Origin: Mauremys mutica
Lineage: Eukaryota > Chordata > Testudines > Geoemydidae
DNA: 64,000 bases
Assembly (NCBI RefSeq): GCF_020497125.1
Contig: NC_059073.1
Location: forward strand, 18,683,225 to 18,747,224
Direction of reading: 5' to 3'
Part shown: positions 58,701 to 64,000 of the stretch, piece by piece
How the letters are laid out: the number at the start of each line of letters is the position of its first letter
How positions within the stretch are numbered: the stretch's first letter is position 1
Made by a program: the position numbers and the translations under genes
The notes under the pieces: model-generated
Databases searched by the model: none
Seen by the model: the letters and a program-made list of their open reading frames with translations, nothing else
What the model was told of the DNA's origin: nothing

Positions 58701-61700
58701 TCTTAAATGTCTGTCTGCTTCAGTGGATGAAACCCTCCTGGCGTGGGTAATTACCAATTTTACCAATACCTTTTTCCTGTAGATACATGTATCCCTCCAT
58801 GGATCAGCTGGCAGAAATGCTCCCTGGGATCCTAAAACAGTTTGGGTGAGTAGAGTTGTTTACTAATTCAGCCTCCATTTTTGGTCTTGAAGGAACTGTC
58901 AGAACTCCATAAGCATGTGGTATACTAAATAGATAAGCAAGTTCACCTAACTTTTGGGAGAATGTGTCCAGCTTCTAAACTCAAATGTTCATATGTGCTG
59001 TTTCTCAATTTTTGTCCCAACTCTTTATAACAAATCCTTTATAGAAAGACTGATTCACTGCTATTCTTCGTTTTTAATTTCCATCTTATTTTCTATATAA
59101 TTGCACTTGTCCTTTTAGAAAAAAGTGTTTAATTTTACTGGCACTTGCCCTTGTTTTGAGAAGTCTTGTTCAGTTATTGCTTGTTTAAAATTTTTTAAAC
59201 CATTTCAAATTTGTCCATGGGTAGACTTTTTTCTCATTTAGTTTAATTTAAATTGTTCATGGTGCAGACTACTTACTGCAAGAATTTGGACAAAACTCCT
59301 TTTGTCTTACTCTTTCCCTGCCCCAACAGTGATAAAGTTGTCTTGAAAATGTAATGTGATCAAATGTATCAATATTTTAGTGTAAGACTCTGAATCACTG
59401 AAAAATTCCTAGCCACTTTCCTCTCAGACCAAGACATTCTAAGGTGGATTCAGATAAAGGTTAAACAATAAGCCTGTTCGGTATATTTTTCCACTTATTA
59501 ATGTCACTGATTAGAATACACCAGTCTCATGTCAGCTTTTTATTTAAAATATTGTATGATTTGTTTTTGTGAAGGTGTTTGTCTTGTGCTGATTTTTCTC
59601 CCCTTCTACTGGTTTTCAAAGACCCTATTGCAGTAAATGCTTTAATTTGCACCGAACTGAAATTGCAGCAGAGAGTCCTGTGGCACCTTATAGACTAACA
59701 GACATATTGGAGCATGAGGTTTCATGGGTAAATACCCACGTACATGCATCCAACGAAGTGGGTATTTACCCACAAAAGCTCATGCTCCAATACGTTTGTT
59801 AGTCTATAAGGTGCTACAGGACTCTTTGCTGCTTTTACAGATCCAGACTAACACGGCTACCCCTGTGATACTGAACTGAAATTGGCACTGTTCATGCCTA
59901 ACAGGTATATGCTGTTCAAGTTATTCATAAGACTAGTTTCAATTTAGTGTATTCTAATAACTTTATATATTGTCTGATAACTGGCATAGCAGCCTTTCAC
60001 TTCTGAAGAAAGAAAAGATTGGGGTGACATTGTTCAGTAGTCATAAGAGGCTGTTAAAATAAGCCTGAAGTTTCAGCACTTGGTATTTTGCAAGATTTCC
60101 CTGGCAATCAGGGCAGCTGATTTCCCTTCCAGAATCAGAATAATACTATAGTTCACCTAGTATATTTCCCTAAAGAAATACTGTAACTGTCACAATACTG
60201 GAAAGCAGCTGGACAGATGTCCCATGAATAGAACTACTTAGCTGAAACCAAGAGAGCACTGAGTTACTTTGCTAACTACTAGGAGCAGATCTGTTAATAG
60301 TGTAAATTTTTGAAAACCCAATGAAGTCAATGCAGTTGTGACCATTTACATCAACTGCAGACCTGCTCTGTAATAAACACGAACTGGCATGTAGTAGTTG
60401 TGACCTAAAAGGGAGAAATTGGTTGGATGGAACTTGTTTGTTTTAGTGCACTTTTACTGACACTTTCTCTTTTGTTTTATTGCACATAACTGCTCTATGT
60501 AGACTGAAAAGTGTTATTGGAATGGGAACTGGAGCTGGTGCCTACATCTTAACTAGGTTTGCTGTAAGTTTCATGGAGCTTTCTTAAAACCTTGAAGCTA
60601 ATCTACATGACACCTGTAGCCTATGCTAATATTTCCTACCCTGCCATACCCACTTATTTAAGCAGTCAAGTTTTTAAGTGGAATAACATGATCTGCAGGA
60701 TGGTTAATTCAAAAGATCAAATCTGTTAAACCCAGGGCTCTACCCAGTTAACTTGTGGATAGTTGTTTCTTAATGGAAATTCTCTACTTAAATTTGGTGG
60801 AGAAGAAGTTAAATATTATCAAAGTTGTCCAGCCAAATTAATTTGAGTAAAGACACAAGCTTATTGCATATCTTTCACATGATAAAATTAGACTTCCCAA
60901 TGCCCTGCCCCAAAATGATTATCCCTCTAATTTAAATTCTGTATTGTTAATCTGTTTACAATATGTATCTGGCTACTTGCATGTTCACATGATTTCTTAA
61001 ATTGCAGCTGAACAATCCAGAAATGGTGGAAGGACTAGTTCTCATCAATATAAACCCTTGTGCTGAAGGATGGATGGACTGGGCAGCGACTAAGGTAAAA
61101 AAAAAATTGTTTAAAATATCTATCTTGAGATTTCATGTGAAGGTTTGCGCTTGAACAATAGGCTCTTAAAATGTCATCAGATTTTAGCTAAGCTTTTTTT
61201 CAGTGTGTATTCCCTATTAAAATTTTGGCTGCAATATTGAAATATTGAAGGATAATTGCTTTTGGTTCCATTCTTCAATTTTAACTAGAGTACTTCCTGT
61301 AAGGTTGATAAACTGTAGCTCAGTGGTCTTCAACTTTTTTATGCCCAAGATCACTTTCTGAATTTAAGAGCAACCCAGGATCTACCCCATCCCCTTGCTC
61401 ACATGGGTGGATAGACTCTCTGGAGCCACAGCTGAAGACAGCAAAGGCGGAAGCAAGGAAGGTAGTGATGTATGTGCAGGCTGATATGTGGCCAATGAGG
61501 GATAGGCAAGTACTGACCGGAACAGAAGGACCACAGACCACTCAGGCCAAGTGGGCAGTCTCCCTGAACCTGCAACCCAAGTTTCTACCAGAGGTTGTTT
61601 CTTGGTTTCATCTCAACCAACCCATACTTAGCTGCTTTCTTTATGAAACTTCAGCAGAGGAGCGGCGCCTTCACTTCCTCAATGTCCGCAGGACCGTGGC

Positions 61701-63767
61701 CTTCTACAAAAGTGCAGAGGAAGAGACCAATCAGGAAATCGCTTAGACTGTTTGTCACTATAGCTGAAATGATTAAGAGACAAACCATCTCCACACAGGA
61801 TTTCTAAATGGATTTTGGGGTGCATAGCACTTTGCTATTGGGATTGCCTCCACCCCTTGGGTTAAGAGCACATTCCACAAGAATGCAAGCATTGACTCTG
61901 GCTGCGCTGTGCATGCTTCCAGACATGTAGGGTAGTACATACCTTCAGTCTTGTGCAAAGACGTAATGACAGATGCCTCATTTGGTGTGGCTGTCCTCTG
62001 GTCCACTGTTCCATCTTCTTCCTTGCACCTTCCTCCAGCTTAGGTATTGCTTGTTAGTCATCCTCTGTGGAATACAATAGGGACCATCACTCAAAGAGGT
62101 TACTTACCTGTAACTGGAGGTTCTTCAAGATGTGCGGTTGCACTTCCCACCCTTCCTCCCCTCTGCTGTGGATGGGTTTGTTTGCTGTGGAGAAGGAACT
62201 GGAGGCTCTGTCAGTCTGCTCTGCTCTTTATTAGCTCAGTTGAAACCAGGAGGTAAAGCAAGGGCACATGCATGGACCAATGGACGCTAGTACTTTGGCT
62301 CCAGATGCATGGTATTCATGTGTTAAACCCTTAGTGGAATACAGATAGGGACCACACATCTCAAAGAACCTTCAGTTACAGGTAAGTAACCCCTTCTTGG
62401 CCCATAGCTTTGCCTGCCAACCAGCAATCCATAATGTGAGCTAGGGTATTGAAAATTAGGGGGGGAAGTACATGTTTCAAAAATGTTAAGGGAATCAAAC
62501 AAATGCATTGCATAACTAAAATAGCAAGGAGGGTCATGACAAAGGATTGCCAAGAATGTGCCACTACTGTTTTGGAAGAGACACCTCTGTGTCACTCAGT
62601 CTTCATCATCTGACCACATTTTAATCTGAAGTCTAAGGGATACGAACGACCGCAAGCTTCAAGGTCTAACATTTAAATGACTGAGAAGTAATAGGTTTAA
62701 TGTTACATTTGTGTACAATATGCAAGCCTAAAATTTGTATGTCTGTACAAGCTAATACAAACATGTCCAAAAACATGCATCTTGGCCACTAACATGTTTA
62801 TATTGACGTGTCTGGGCACACTTGCACCCTAGAAAACAGATGGGTGGCTCTAAATCTCTACATATAGAACTTCTAATGGATAAATGCAGGAAGCTACAAA
62901 AATTCTGGTATTTCTGGGCTAAACAACTTGTCTGCCAAGTCCCAAATTGAGCAAATCAATGCACGCCTTGTAATGCCATGACAAAATGTGCTCTGGTTCC
63001 AGAGATGGGGATGTAGGACAGACTTTCTCAGAAGATTGAGAGCTATTTACCTCCTTGGTTTAACAGAAGAGGGTTTTTTGTACTTTACTGGATTAACAAA
63101 CATTACTTGACCTGGGAGGGACTGAAAAACTACTTATAAAGATGGGCTAGCTGGCCTGCAAAATAGGTGATCACTTCAAATAGCCTTGGCTTATTTAAAT
63201 TCTTCAGTGTCCCAATCCCAATGCTTCTCTCAACACTCATTCGGAATCACTGAGCCTAGCAGGTGGTATCATTGGATTTTGCTCCTTTCAAAATGTATTT
63301 GCATTTGTTCTGGGAACTACTACTGCATGTGTCTTGGGTACCAATTTAGGAACGCTATTCAGATGCAGGTTGTTTGTCCTAAGGGTAGGATTTTGTTCAC
63401 AAACTGCCCATATCATGTCAGCTAGTCCAAAGTTCTAAGGAATGATTACATGAGTATGGGGCATTCTTTCCCCATCTACTGTGCGTTCATTATGTTGACG
63501 CTTGACTAGGTAAACTGCAAGGGTAGTCCAAGAGTTCTATCCTGTGGGCACTTCTCAATTGTGCTTGTGCTACTTGCACTTGTGCCTTCTGACATAACTA
63601 GTGTAAATATCTGACCAATCATGGGAGAGCAGAGATGTATTTCTAGCTGACCAATCCTCCTTTTTGATTATGCTGTTCAATGTCTCTTGTTTAACTCTCT
63701 CATTGTTTAGATTTCAGGATGGGCTCATGCCCTTCCAGATATGGTCATTTCACATCTTTTTGCAAAG
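31653..63767 (+). CDS. NDRG1: NDRG1, N-terminal half (coding exons 2-9, 3' end outside window)
   Basis: The spliced reading frame gives 198 residues from eight coding exons; the vertebrate protein is about 394 residues, so roughly half is here. The N-terminus ([19 protein letters not shown]), the segment [20 protein letters not shown] and the segment [20 protein letters not shown] match NDRG1 better than NDRG2, 3 or 4. All exon phases join cleanly. NDRG proteins have an alpha/beta-hydrolase fold without known hydrolase activity; consistent with this, the nucleophile-elbow position (residues 138-142, GTGAG) has Gly140 where an active enzyme would have Ser. Known roles of the family member: stress-, hypoxia- and differentiation-induced cytoplasmic protein, repressed by MYC/MYCN, involved in endosomal recycling and needed by Schwann cells for myelin maintenance. 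The ATG is chosen because it is the first in the leader, has A at -3, and starts the conserved N-terminus. The C-terminal phosphorylated repeats lie beyond the window. Confidence 0.96.
32230..32516. mobile_element. MITE (287 bp) with TTA target duplication
   Basis: Inverted ends gggcttggctacactt and aagtgtagccacagcc, flanked by TTA at 32227-32229 and 32517-32519. The interior contains many 'cagcgct' and 'gcagcgctttg' words arranged as nested palindromes. PIF/Harbinger-like by target duplication. Confidence 0.85.
32911..33017. mobile_element. MITE, left part, split by a 3.4-kb hAT-like element
   Basis: Left terminus ggggcttgtctacaccatgc preceded by TTA. It continues to 33017, where another transposon begins; the other half resumes at 36430. 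Confidence 0.8.
33586..33746. mobile_element. small MITE nested inside the 3.4-kb element
   Basis: Left end cgctgcttaatttgt and right end acgaattaagcactg are inverted copies of a CAGTGCTTAATT-type terminus. The interior has two similar 'ctggtacctttgg'/'ctggcacctttca' blocks. No target duplication was found. Confidence 0.65.
33932..34015 (+). repeat. dispersed repeat 'ttaagccaatctcgtg', copy 2
   Basis: Same word order as at 12087-12165, including 'gggggcttgcctcatg'. It lies inside the 3.4-kb hAT-like element. Confidence 0.7.
35379..35490 (+). repeat. 'gggttgccaacc' dispersed repeat
   Basis: Starts 'gggttgccaaccctcaagg', contains 'gaatctccaggaattaa' and 'taatctttaattaaagatt' (a perfect ctttaattaaag palindrome), then 'aaacctccaggaatat'. 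The right terminus is lost. From memory it is a common turtle repeat. Confidence 0.6.
36430..36593. mobile_element. MITE, right part of the split copy
   Basis: Ends 'ctttgcagtgtagacataccc', the inverted partner of the terminus at 32911. The trinucleotide after it is TGA against TTA on the left. Confidence 0.78.
37595..37770. mobile_element. hAT MITE (176 bp) with perfect 8-bp target duplication
   Basis: Inverted ends caagggttctcaaactgg and aagtttgagaaccactg, flanked by cactaaag on both sides (37587-37594, 37771-37778). Same family as the copy at 4578-4833. Confidence 0.92.
37783..37885. mobile_element. retroposon fragment (103 bp) inserted at the hAT MITE border
   Basis: Contains 'aggggtagccgtgttagtct', 'gaagtgggtattcacccac' and 'gttagtctaaaaggtgccac', words shared with the foldback element at 59666-59872. 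It is flanked by a perfect 16-bp duplication actgcactaaagtatc (37767-37782 and 37886-37901). That length fits LINE-type target-primed insertion rather than a DNA transposon. Confidence 0.85.
38434..38702. mobile_element. hAT MITE with 'GGTTCTCAACC' ends
   Basis: Left 'catgggttctcaacctgcc', right 'ctggctgagaaccactg'. The flanks gttcaaac and gttctaac form an 8-bp duplication with one mismatch if the ends are read one base inward. A relative lies at 41115-41431 in the same orientation. Confidence 0.78.
39123..39158 (+). CDS. NDRG1: NDRG1 exon 3 (36-bp microexon-like, GC donor)
   Basis: Twelve codons encode [12 protein letters not shown] (residues 22-33) between the acceptor TTCACAG and the donor CAG|GCAAGTA. 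The donor has GC instead of GT, with an otherwise near-perfect U1 match, the usual form of a functional GC-AG intron. No GT donor nearby would join in frame to exon 4. Both flanking junctions are phase 0, so skipping this exon would keep the frame. Confidence 0.93.
41115..41431. mobile_element. hAT MITE, second copy of the 38434 family
   Basis: Shares 'gaggccccccaacatgcta', 'ctgtgccac..tggttttctgcatataaa', 'tagctttctgcc' and 'ctggttgagaaccactg' with the 38434-38702 copy. The left end is eroded. Confidence 0.75.
43489..43703. mobile_element. MITE (about 215 bp) of the 'TACACT' group
   Basis: Left end ggctacagctacactg, right end ctagtgtagacaaagcc; preceded by TAA and followed by TTA, so the target duplication is not an exact match. 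The interior repeats 'gtcagcaggag'/'ctcctgctgac' as a palindrome. Confidence 0.75.
44777..45067. mobile_element. hAT MITE (291 bp) with perfect 8-bp target duplication
   Basis: Inverted ends caggggtcggcaaccttt and cataggttgtctttccctg, flanked by ctatagtt on both sides (44769-44776, 45068-45075). Confidence 0.92.
46439..47880 (-). mobile_element. CR1 LINE, 1.4-kb 5'-truncated copy
   Basis: Begins with 'cacagaatcctaaaaatgtg' (reverse of the CR1 3' tail), then runs through landmarks of the CR1 reverse transcriptase region read backwards: 'ttgttgctcttctctggatt', 'gtggcacccagaattggaca', 'gttatagcccccaggtcctt', 'gactcctgtgggacaccag', 'aaaagccttactaaaatcaa' and 'ttgattgcttaataacttg'. Many stops and indels; dead. 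It is the largest LINE piece in the window. Confidence 0.92.
47885..48806. repeat. long repeat of unclear class, left part
   Basis: A stretch I remember as a frequent turtle repeat ('ccaggcttgttattccaagg', 'cacaggctggctggttgccc', 'gactcacttgagtgtccaac'). It contains AATAAAG at about 48148. The repeat continues at 49748-49910 after an inserted element. It could be an LTR, but no paired copy, primer-binding site or coding part is visible. Confidence 0.5.
48807..49747. mobile_element. DNA-transposon-like element (about 940 bp), no ORF
   Basis: Inverted ends tagtaactcctcacttaa and ttaagcaaggagttactgta. The interior repeats 'cttaaagttgtcctggttaa', 'gctcgcttaaagttttgc', 'ggattcacttaaca' words and has G-rich centre sequence. 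It interrupts the repeat on either side. A TA target site is possible but blurred by local TATATA. Confidence 0.75.
49748..49915. repeat. long repeat of unclear class, right part
   Basis: Resumes with 'catgaaattacaacctataac' and ends near 'gtacagagtgtcaac'. Confidence 0.5.
50280..50930. mobile_element. DNA-transposon-like element (about 650 bp)
   Basis: Left 'agctgctgctcctggggac' then 'attctg'; right 'gcagaatacccccaggagt' then 'aagctgct', imperfect inverted ends of about 25 bp. Subterminal 'aaattctgca' motifs are repeated near both ends. Confidence 0.7.
52406..52511 (+). CDS. NDRG1: NDRG1 exon 4
   Basis: The acceptor is TTTCTTTGCAG and the donor is C|GTAAGTG at 52511/52512. It encodes [20 protein letters not shown] and continues through the [10 protein letters not shown] strand, residues 34-68 plus the first base of His69. 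This is the first core strand region of the hydrolase-like fold, including the conserved HDIG segment. Confidence 0.96.
52512..54792 (+). other. NDRG1: intron 4, no distinct feature
   Basis: 2.3 kb, GT-AG. An AT-rich low-complexity stretch of TTATT units lies at 54257-54298. No transposon with clear ends was seen. Confidence 0.7.
54793..54913 (+). CDS. NDRG1: NDRG1 exon 5
   Basis: A long pyrimidine tract and TTGAAG precede 54793; the donor GG|GTGAGT follows 54913. It encodes the rest of His69 through residue 108 plus two bases of Gly109, including [20 protein letters not shown], the most conserved block of the NDRG family. Confidence 0.97.
54914..58782 (+). other. NDRG1: intron 5
   Basis: 3.9 kb, GT-AG. 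Includes a possible truncated MITE at about 56087-56170 ('ctagtctaaactag', 'atatctacactgggg') and the tRNA-like foldback at 58124-58420. Short old-repeat words appear at 55800-55910 and 57650-57710. Confidence 0.6.
58124..58420. repeat. foldback repeat with tRNA-like modules in both orientations
   Basis: A plus-strand module at 58124-58190 reads like a SINE head ('tatggttggcactcacctgg' then a B-box-like 'ggttttaagtcc'). A second plus-strand start 'tagcctggtggttagggcac' is at 58310-58329, and an inverted module with 'gggtctcccatgacc' and 'gtgccccaaccaccagg' occupies about 58360-58420. The last two form a stem. No intact tRNA is present. Confidence 0.65.
58783..58845 (+). CDS. NDRG1: NDRG1 exon 6
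   Basis: The acceptor is TTTTTCCTGTAG and the donor GG|GTGAGT. It encodes [20 protein letters not shown] (residues 110-129) with split glycines at both ends. The sequence is typical of NDRG1 and distinguishes it from NDRG3, which has a different helix here. Confidence 0.96.
58846..60502 (+). other. NDRG1: intron 6
   Basis: 1.7 kb, GT-AG; holds the foldback retroposon. The rest is featureless AT-rich DNA with a short old-repeat word cluster at 60290-60375. Confidence 0.7.
59666..59872. mobile_element. foldback retroposon (207 bp) with 12-bp target duplication
   Basis: Flanked by perfect gaactgaaattg repeats (59654-59665, 59873-59884). Most of it is a long inverted repeat: arm 59673-59739 pairs with arm 59758-59825 around an 18-bp loop. 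A single-copy end, 'cagatccagactaacacggc', remains outside the stem. A half-length relative is at 37783-37885. Confidence 0.88.
60503..60563 (+). CDS. NDRG1: NDRG1 exon 7 (degenerate nucleophile elbow)
   Basis: The acceptor is CTATGTAG and the donor GCT|GTAAGT. Twenty codons encode [20 protein letters not shown] (residues 131-150). The GTGAG motif occupies the place of the GxSxG nucleophile elbow of active alpha/beta hydrolases; Gly replaces the catalytic Ser, as throughout the family. Confidence 0.96.
61008..61094 (+). CDS. NDRG1: NDRG1 exon 8
   Basis: The acceptor is AATTGCAG and the donor AAG|GTAAAA, followed by a run of A. Twenty-nine codons encode residues 151-179, from [20 protein letters not shown] to the WMDWAATK end. 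It starts and ends in phase 0. Confidence 0.96.
61321..61500. mobile_element. hAT-type element, left end only
   Basis: Starts cagtggtcttcaactttttt, a typical hAT/Charlie-like terminus. The inverted partner is not found, and a DIRS-like fragment follows about 50 bp later, so it was probably truncated or interrupted. Confidence 0.5.
61545..62395 (+). mobile_element. DIRS-like tyrosine-recombinase retrotransposon remnant
   Basis: Broken frames encode pieces in the order expected for the C-terminal part of a DIRS-type tyrosine recombinase: a block with '[10 protein letters not shown]' (61666-61710 region), a shifted frame with '[17 protein letters not shown]', and then a 'HSTR' (61871-61882) fitting the catalytic HxxR motif. 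At least one frameshift (near 61740) and stops at 61805-61807 and 61928-61930 break it. Terminal repeats follow: direct copies of 'gtggaatacaatagggacca' at 62067 and 62334, and inverted arms 62099-62134 and 62355-62391 around 'ggttacttacctgtaactg'. DIRS elements end in such inverted and complementary repeats instead of LTRs. Confidence 0.72.
62396..63710. other. end of intron 8, no distinct feature
   Basis: AT-rich intronic DNA between the DIRS-like remnant and exon 9. Nothing recognisable apart from a good pyrimidine-rich acceptor at its end. Confidence 0.55.
63711..63767 (+). CDS. NDRG1: NDRG1 exon 9 (last exon in the window)
   Basis: The acceptor is CATTGTTTAG and the donor AAG|GTAAGC. 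Nineteen codons encode [19 protein letters not shown] (residues 180-198). It ends in phase 0; the remaining exons, including the C-terminal phosphorylation region, are beyond position 64000. Confidence 0.95.
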
Positions 63768-63933
63768 GTAAGCTACTCTGAGGCTCCACTTGTTTAGCTC
63801 TCGTATTGTGGGGAATGCTAATGTCACCTTGATCGATAGGTCCATCAGCCCTCTCAGGGAGAGCGCCAATCACATGTCGTTCGTGTTCTAGCCATTCCTT
63901 CAGCTACCCACTGGCCAGGCTGTCAGTGGCAGC

Positions 63934-64000
63934 AGACACCTGATTGGCATAGCACACTGCAGCCCAGAACTCAAGTGATCTGCCAGCCTCAACCTCCCAG
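63934..64000 (-). pseudogene. 7SL (SRP) RNA pseudogene, cut by the window edge
   Basis: On the minus strand the last 67 bases read as 7SL RNA from the Alu-domain segment 'gggaggttgaggctgg' through 'gatcacttgag' to the 7SL-specific 'ttctgggctgcagtgtgcta' and 'tgccaatcaggtgtc'. About eight bases between 'ttgag' and 'ttctggg' are missing, and several CpG positions are mutated to TG/CA. 7SL is nearly invariant among vertebrates, so these changes indicate a dead copy. Similarity fades left of 63934. The 5' end of the RNA would lie beyond 64000. Confidence 0.8.

Noticed and set aside
31653..63767. NDRG3 or NDRG2 instead of NDRG1
   Set aside because: The N-terminus and the exon 6 helix match NDRG1, whereas NDRG3 differs at both; NDRG2 also differs at the N-terminus.
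1..64000. CRISPR array, bacterial operon or phage-defence locus
   Set aside because: No direct-repeat/spacer pattern, no ribosome-binding sites and no compact genes; splice sites and repeats show vertebrate DNA.

Overview
This window is vertebrate nuclear DNA, most likely from a turtle (a crocodilian is the main alternative). Two observations support this. First, eight coding exons read in order as the N-terminal half of NDRG1. Second, the interspersed repeats are of sauropsid type: CR1 LINE pieces on the minus strand, a tRNA-derived SINE with a CR1-like tail, MIR-like SINEs, many 'GGCTatGTCTACACT' MITEs, hAT MITEs with 8-bp target duplications, and a DIRS-like tyrosine-recombinase retroelement. 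No mammalian Alu or L1, bacterial gene, operon or CRISPR array is visible. The species assignment rests on remembered repeat families and was not searched.

Layout. Positions 1-18600 are 5' flanking DNA with no convincing gene; they hold MIR-like SINEs, MITEs, a tRNA-SINE, an RTE-type LINE fragment split by a DNA transposon, and a GC-rich hAT MITE. A CpG-rich promoter with GC boxes and a TATA box lies at about 18600-18750 and feeds an untranslated first exon ending at 18860. A G-rich minisatellite follows directly in intron 1. The ATG is in exon 2 (31653). The coding exons are 31637-31715, 39123-39158, 52406-52511, 54793-54913, 58783-58845, 60503-60563, 61008-61094 and 63711-63767. They encode 198 residues without a frameshift, and the gene continues past the right edge. 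Only this gene is convincingly functional.

The introns record transposon activity. Several elements can be delimited to the base by target duplications, and some insertion orders can be read: a MITE split by a 3.4-kb hAT-like element (32911-36593), a hAT MITE followed by a retroposon at its edge (37587-37901), and a MITE inside a MIR-like SINE (17735-18200). Other notable points are a GC-AG splice donor after exon 3, a long foldback retroposon (59654-59884), a decayed DIRS-like element (about 61545-62395), and a minus-strand 7SL RNA pseudogene cut by the right edge.

I did not find a new multi-gene system. The most unusual objects are the foldback and nested elements, the GC-AG intron, the promoter-proximal minisatellite and the 7SL fragment.
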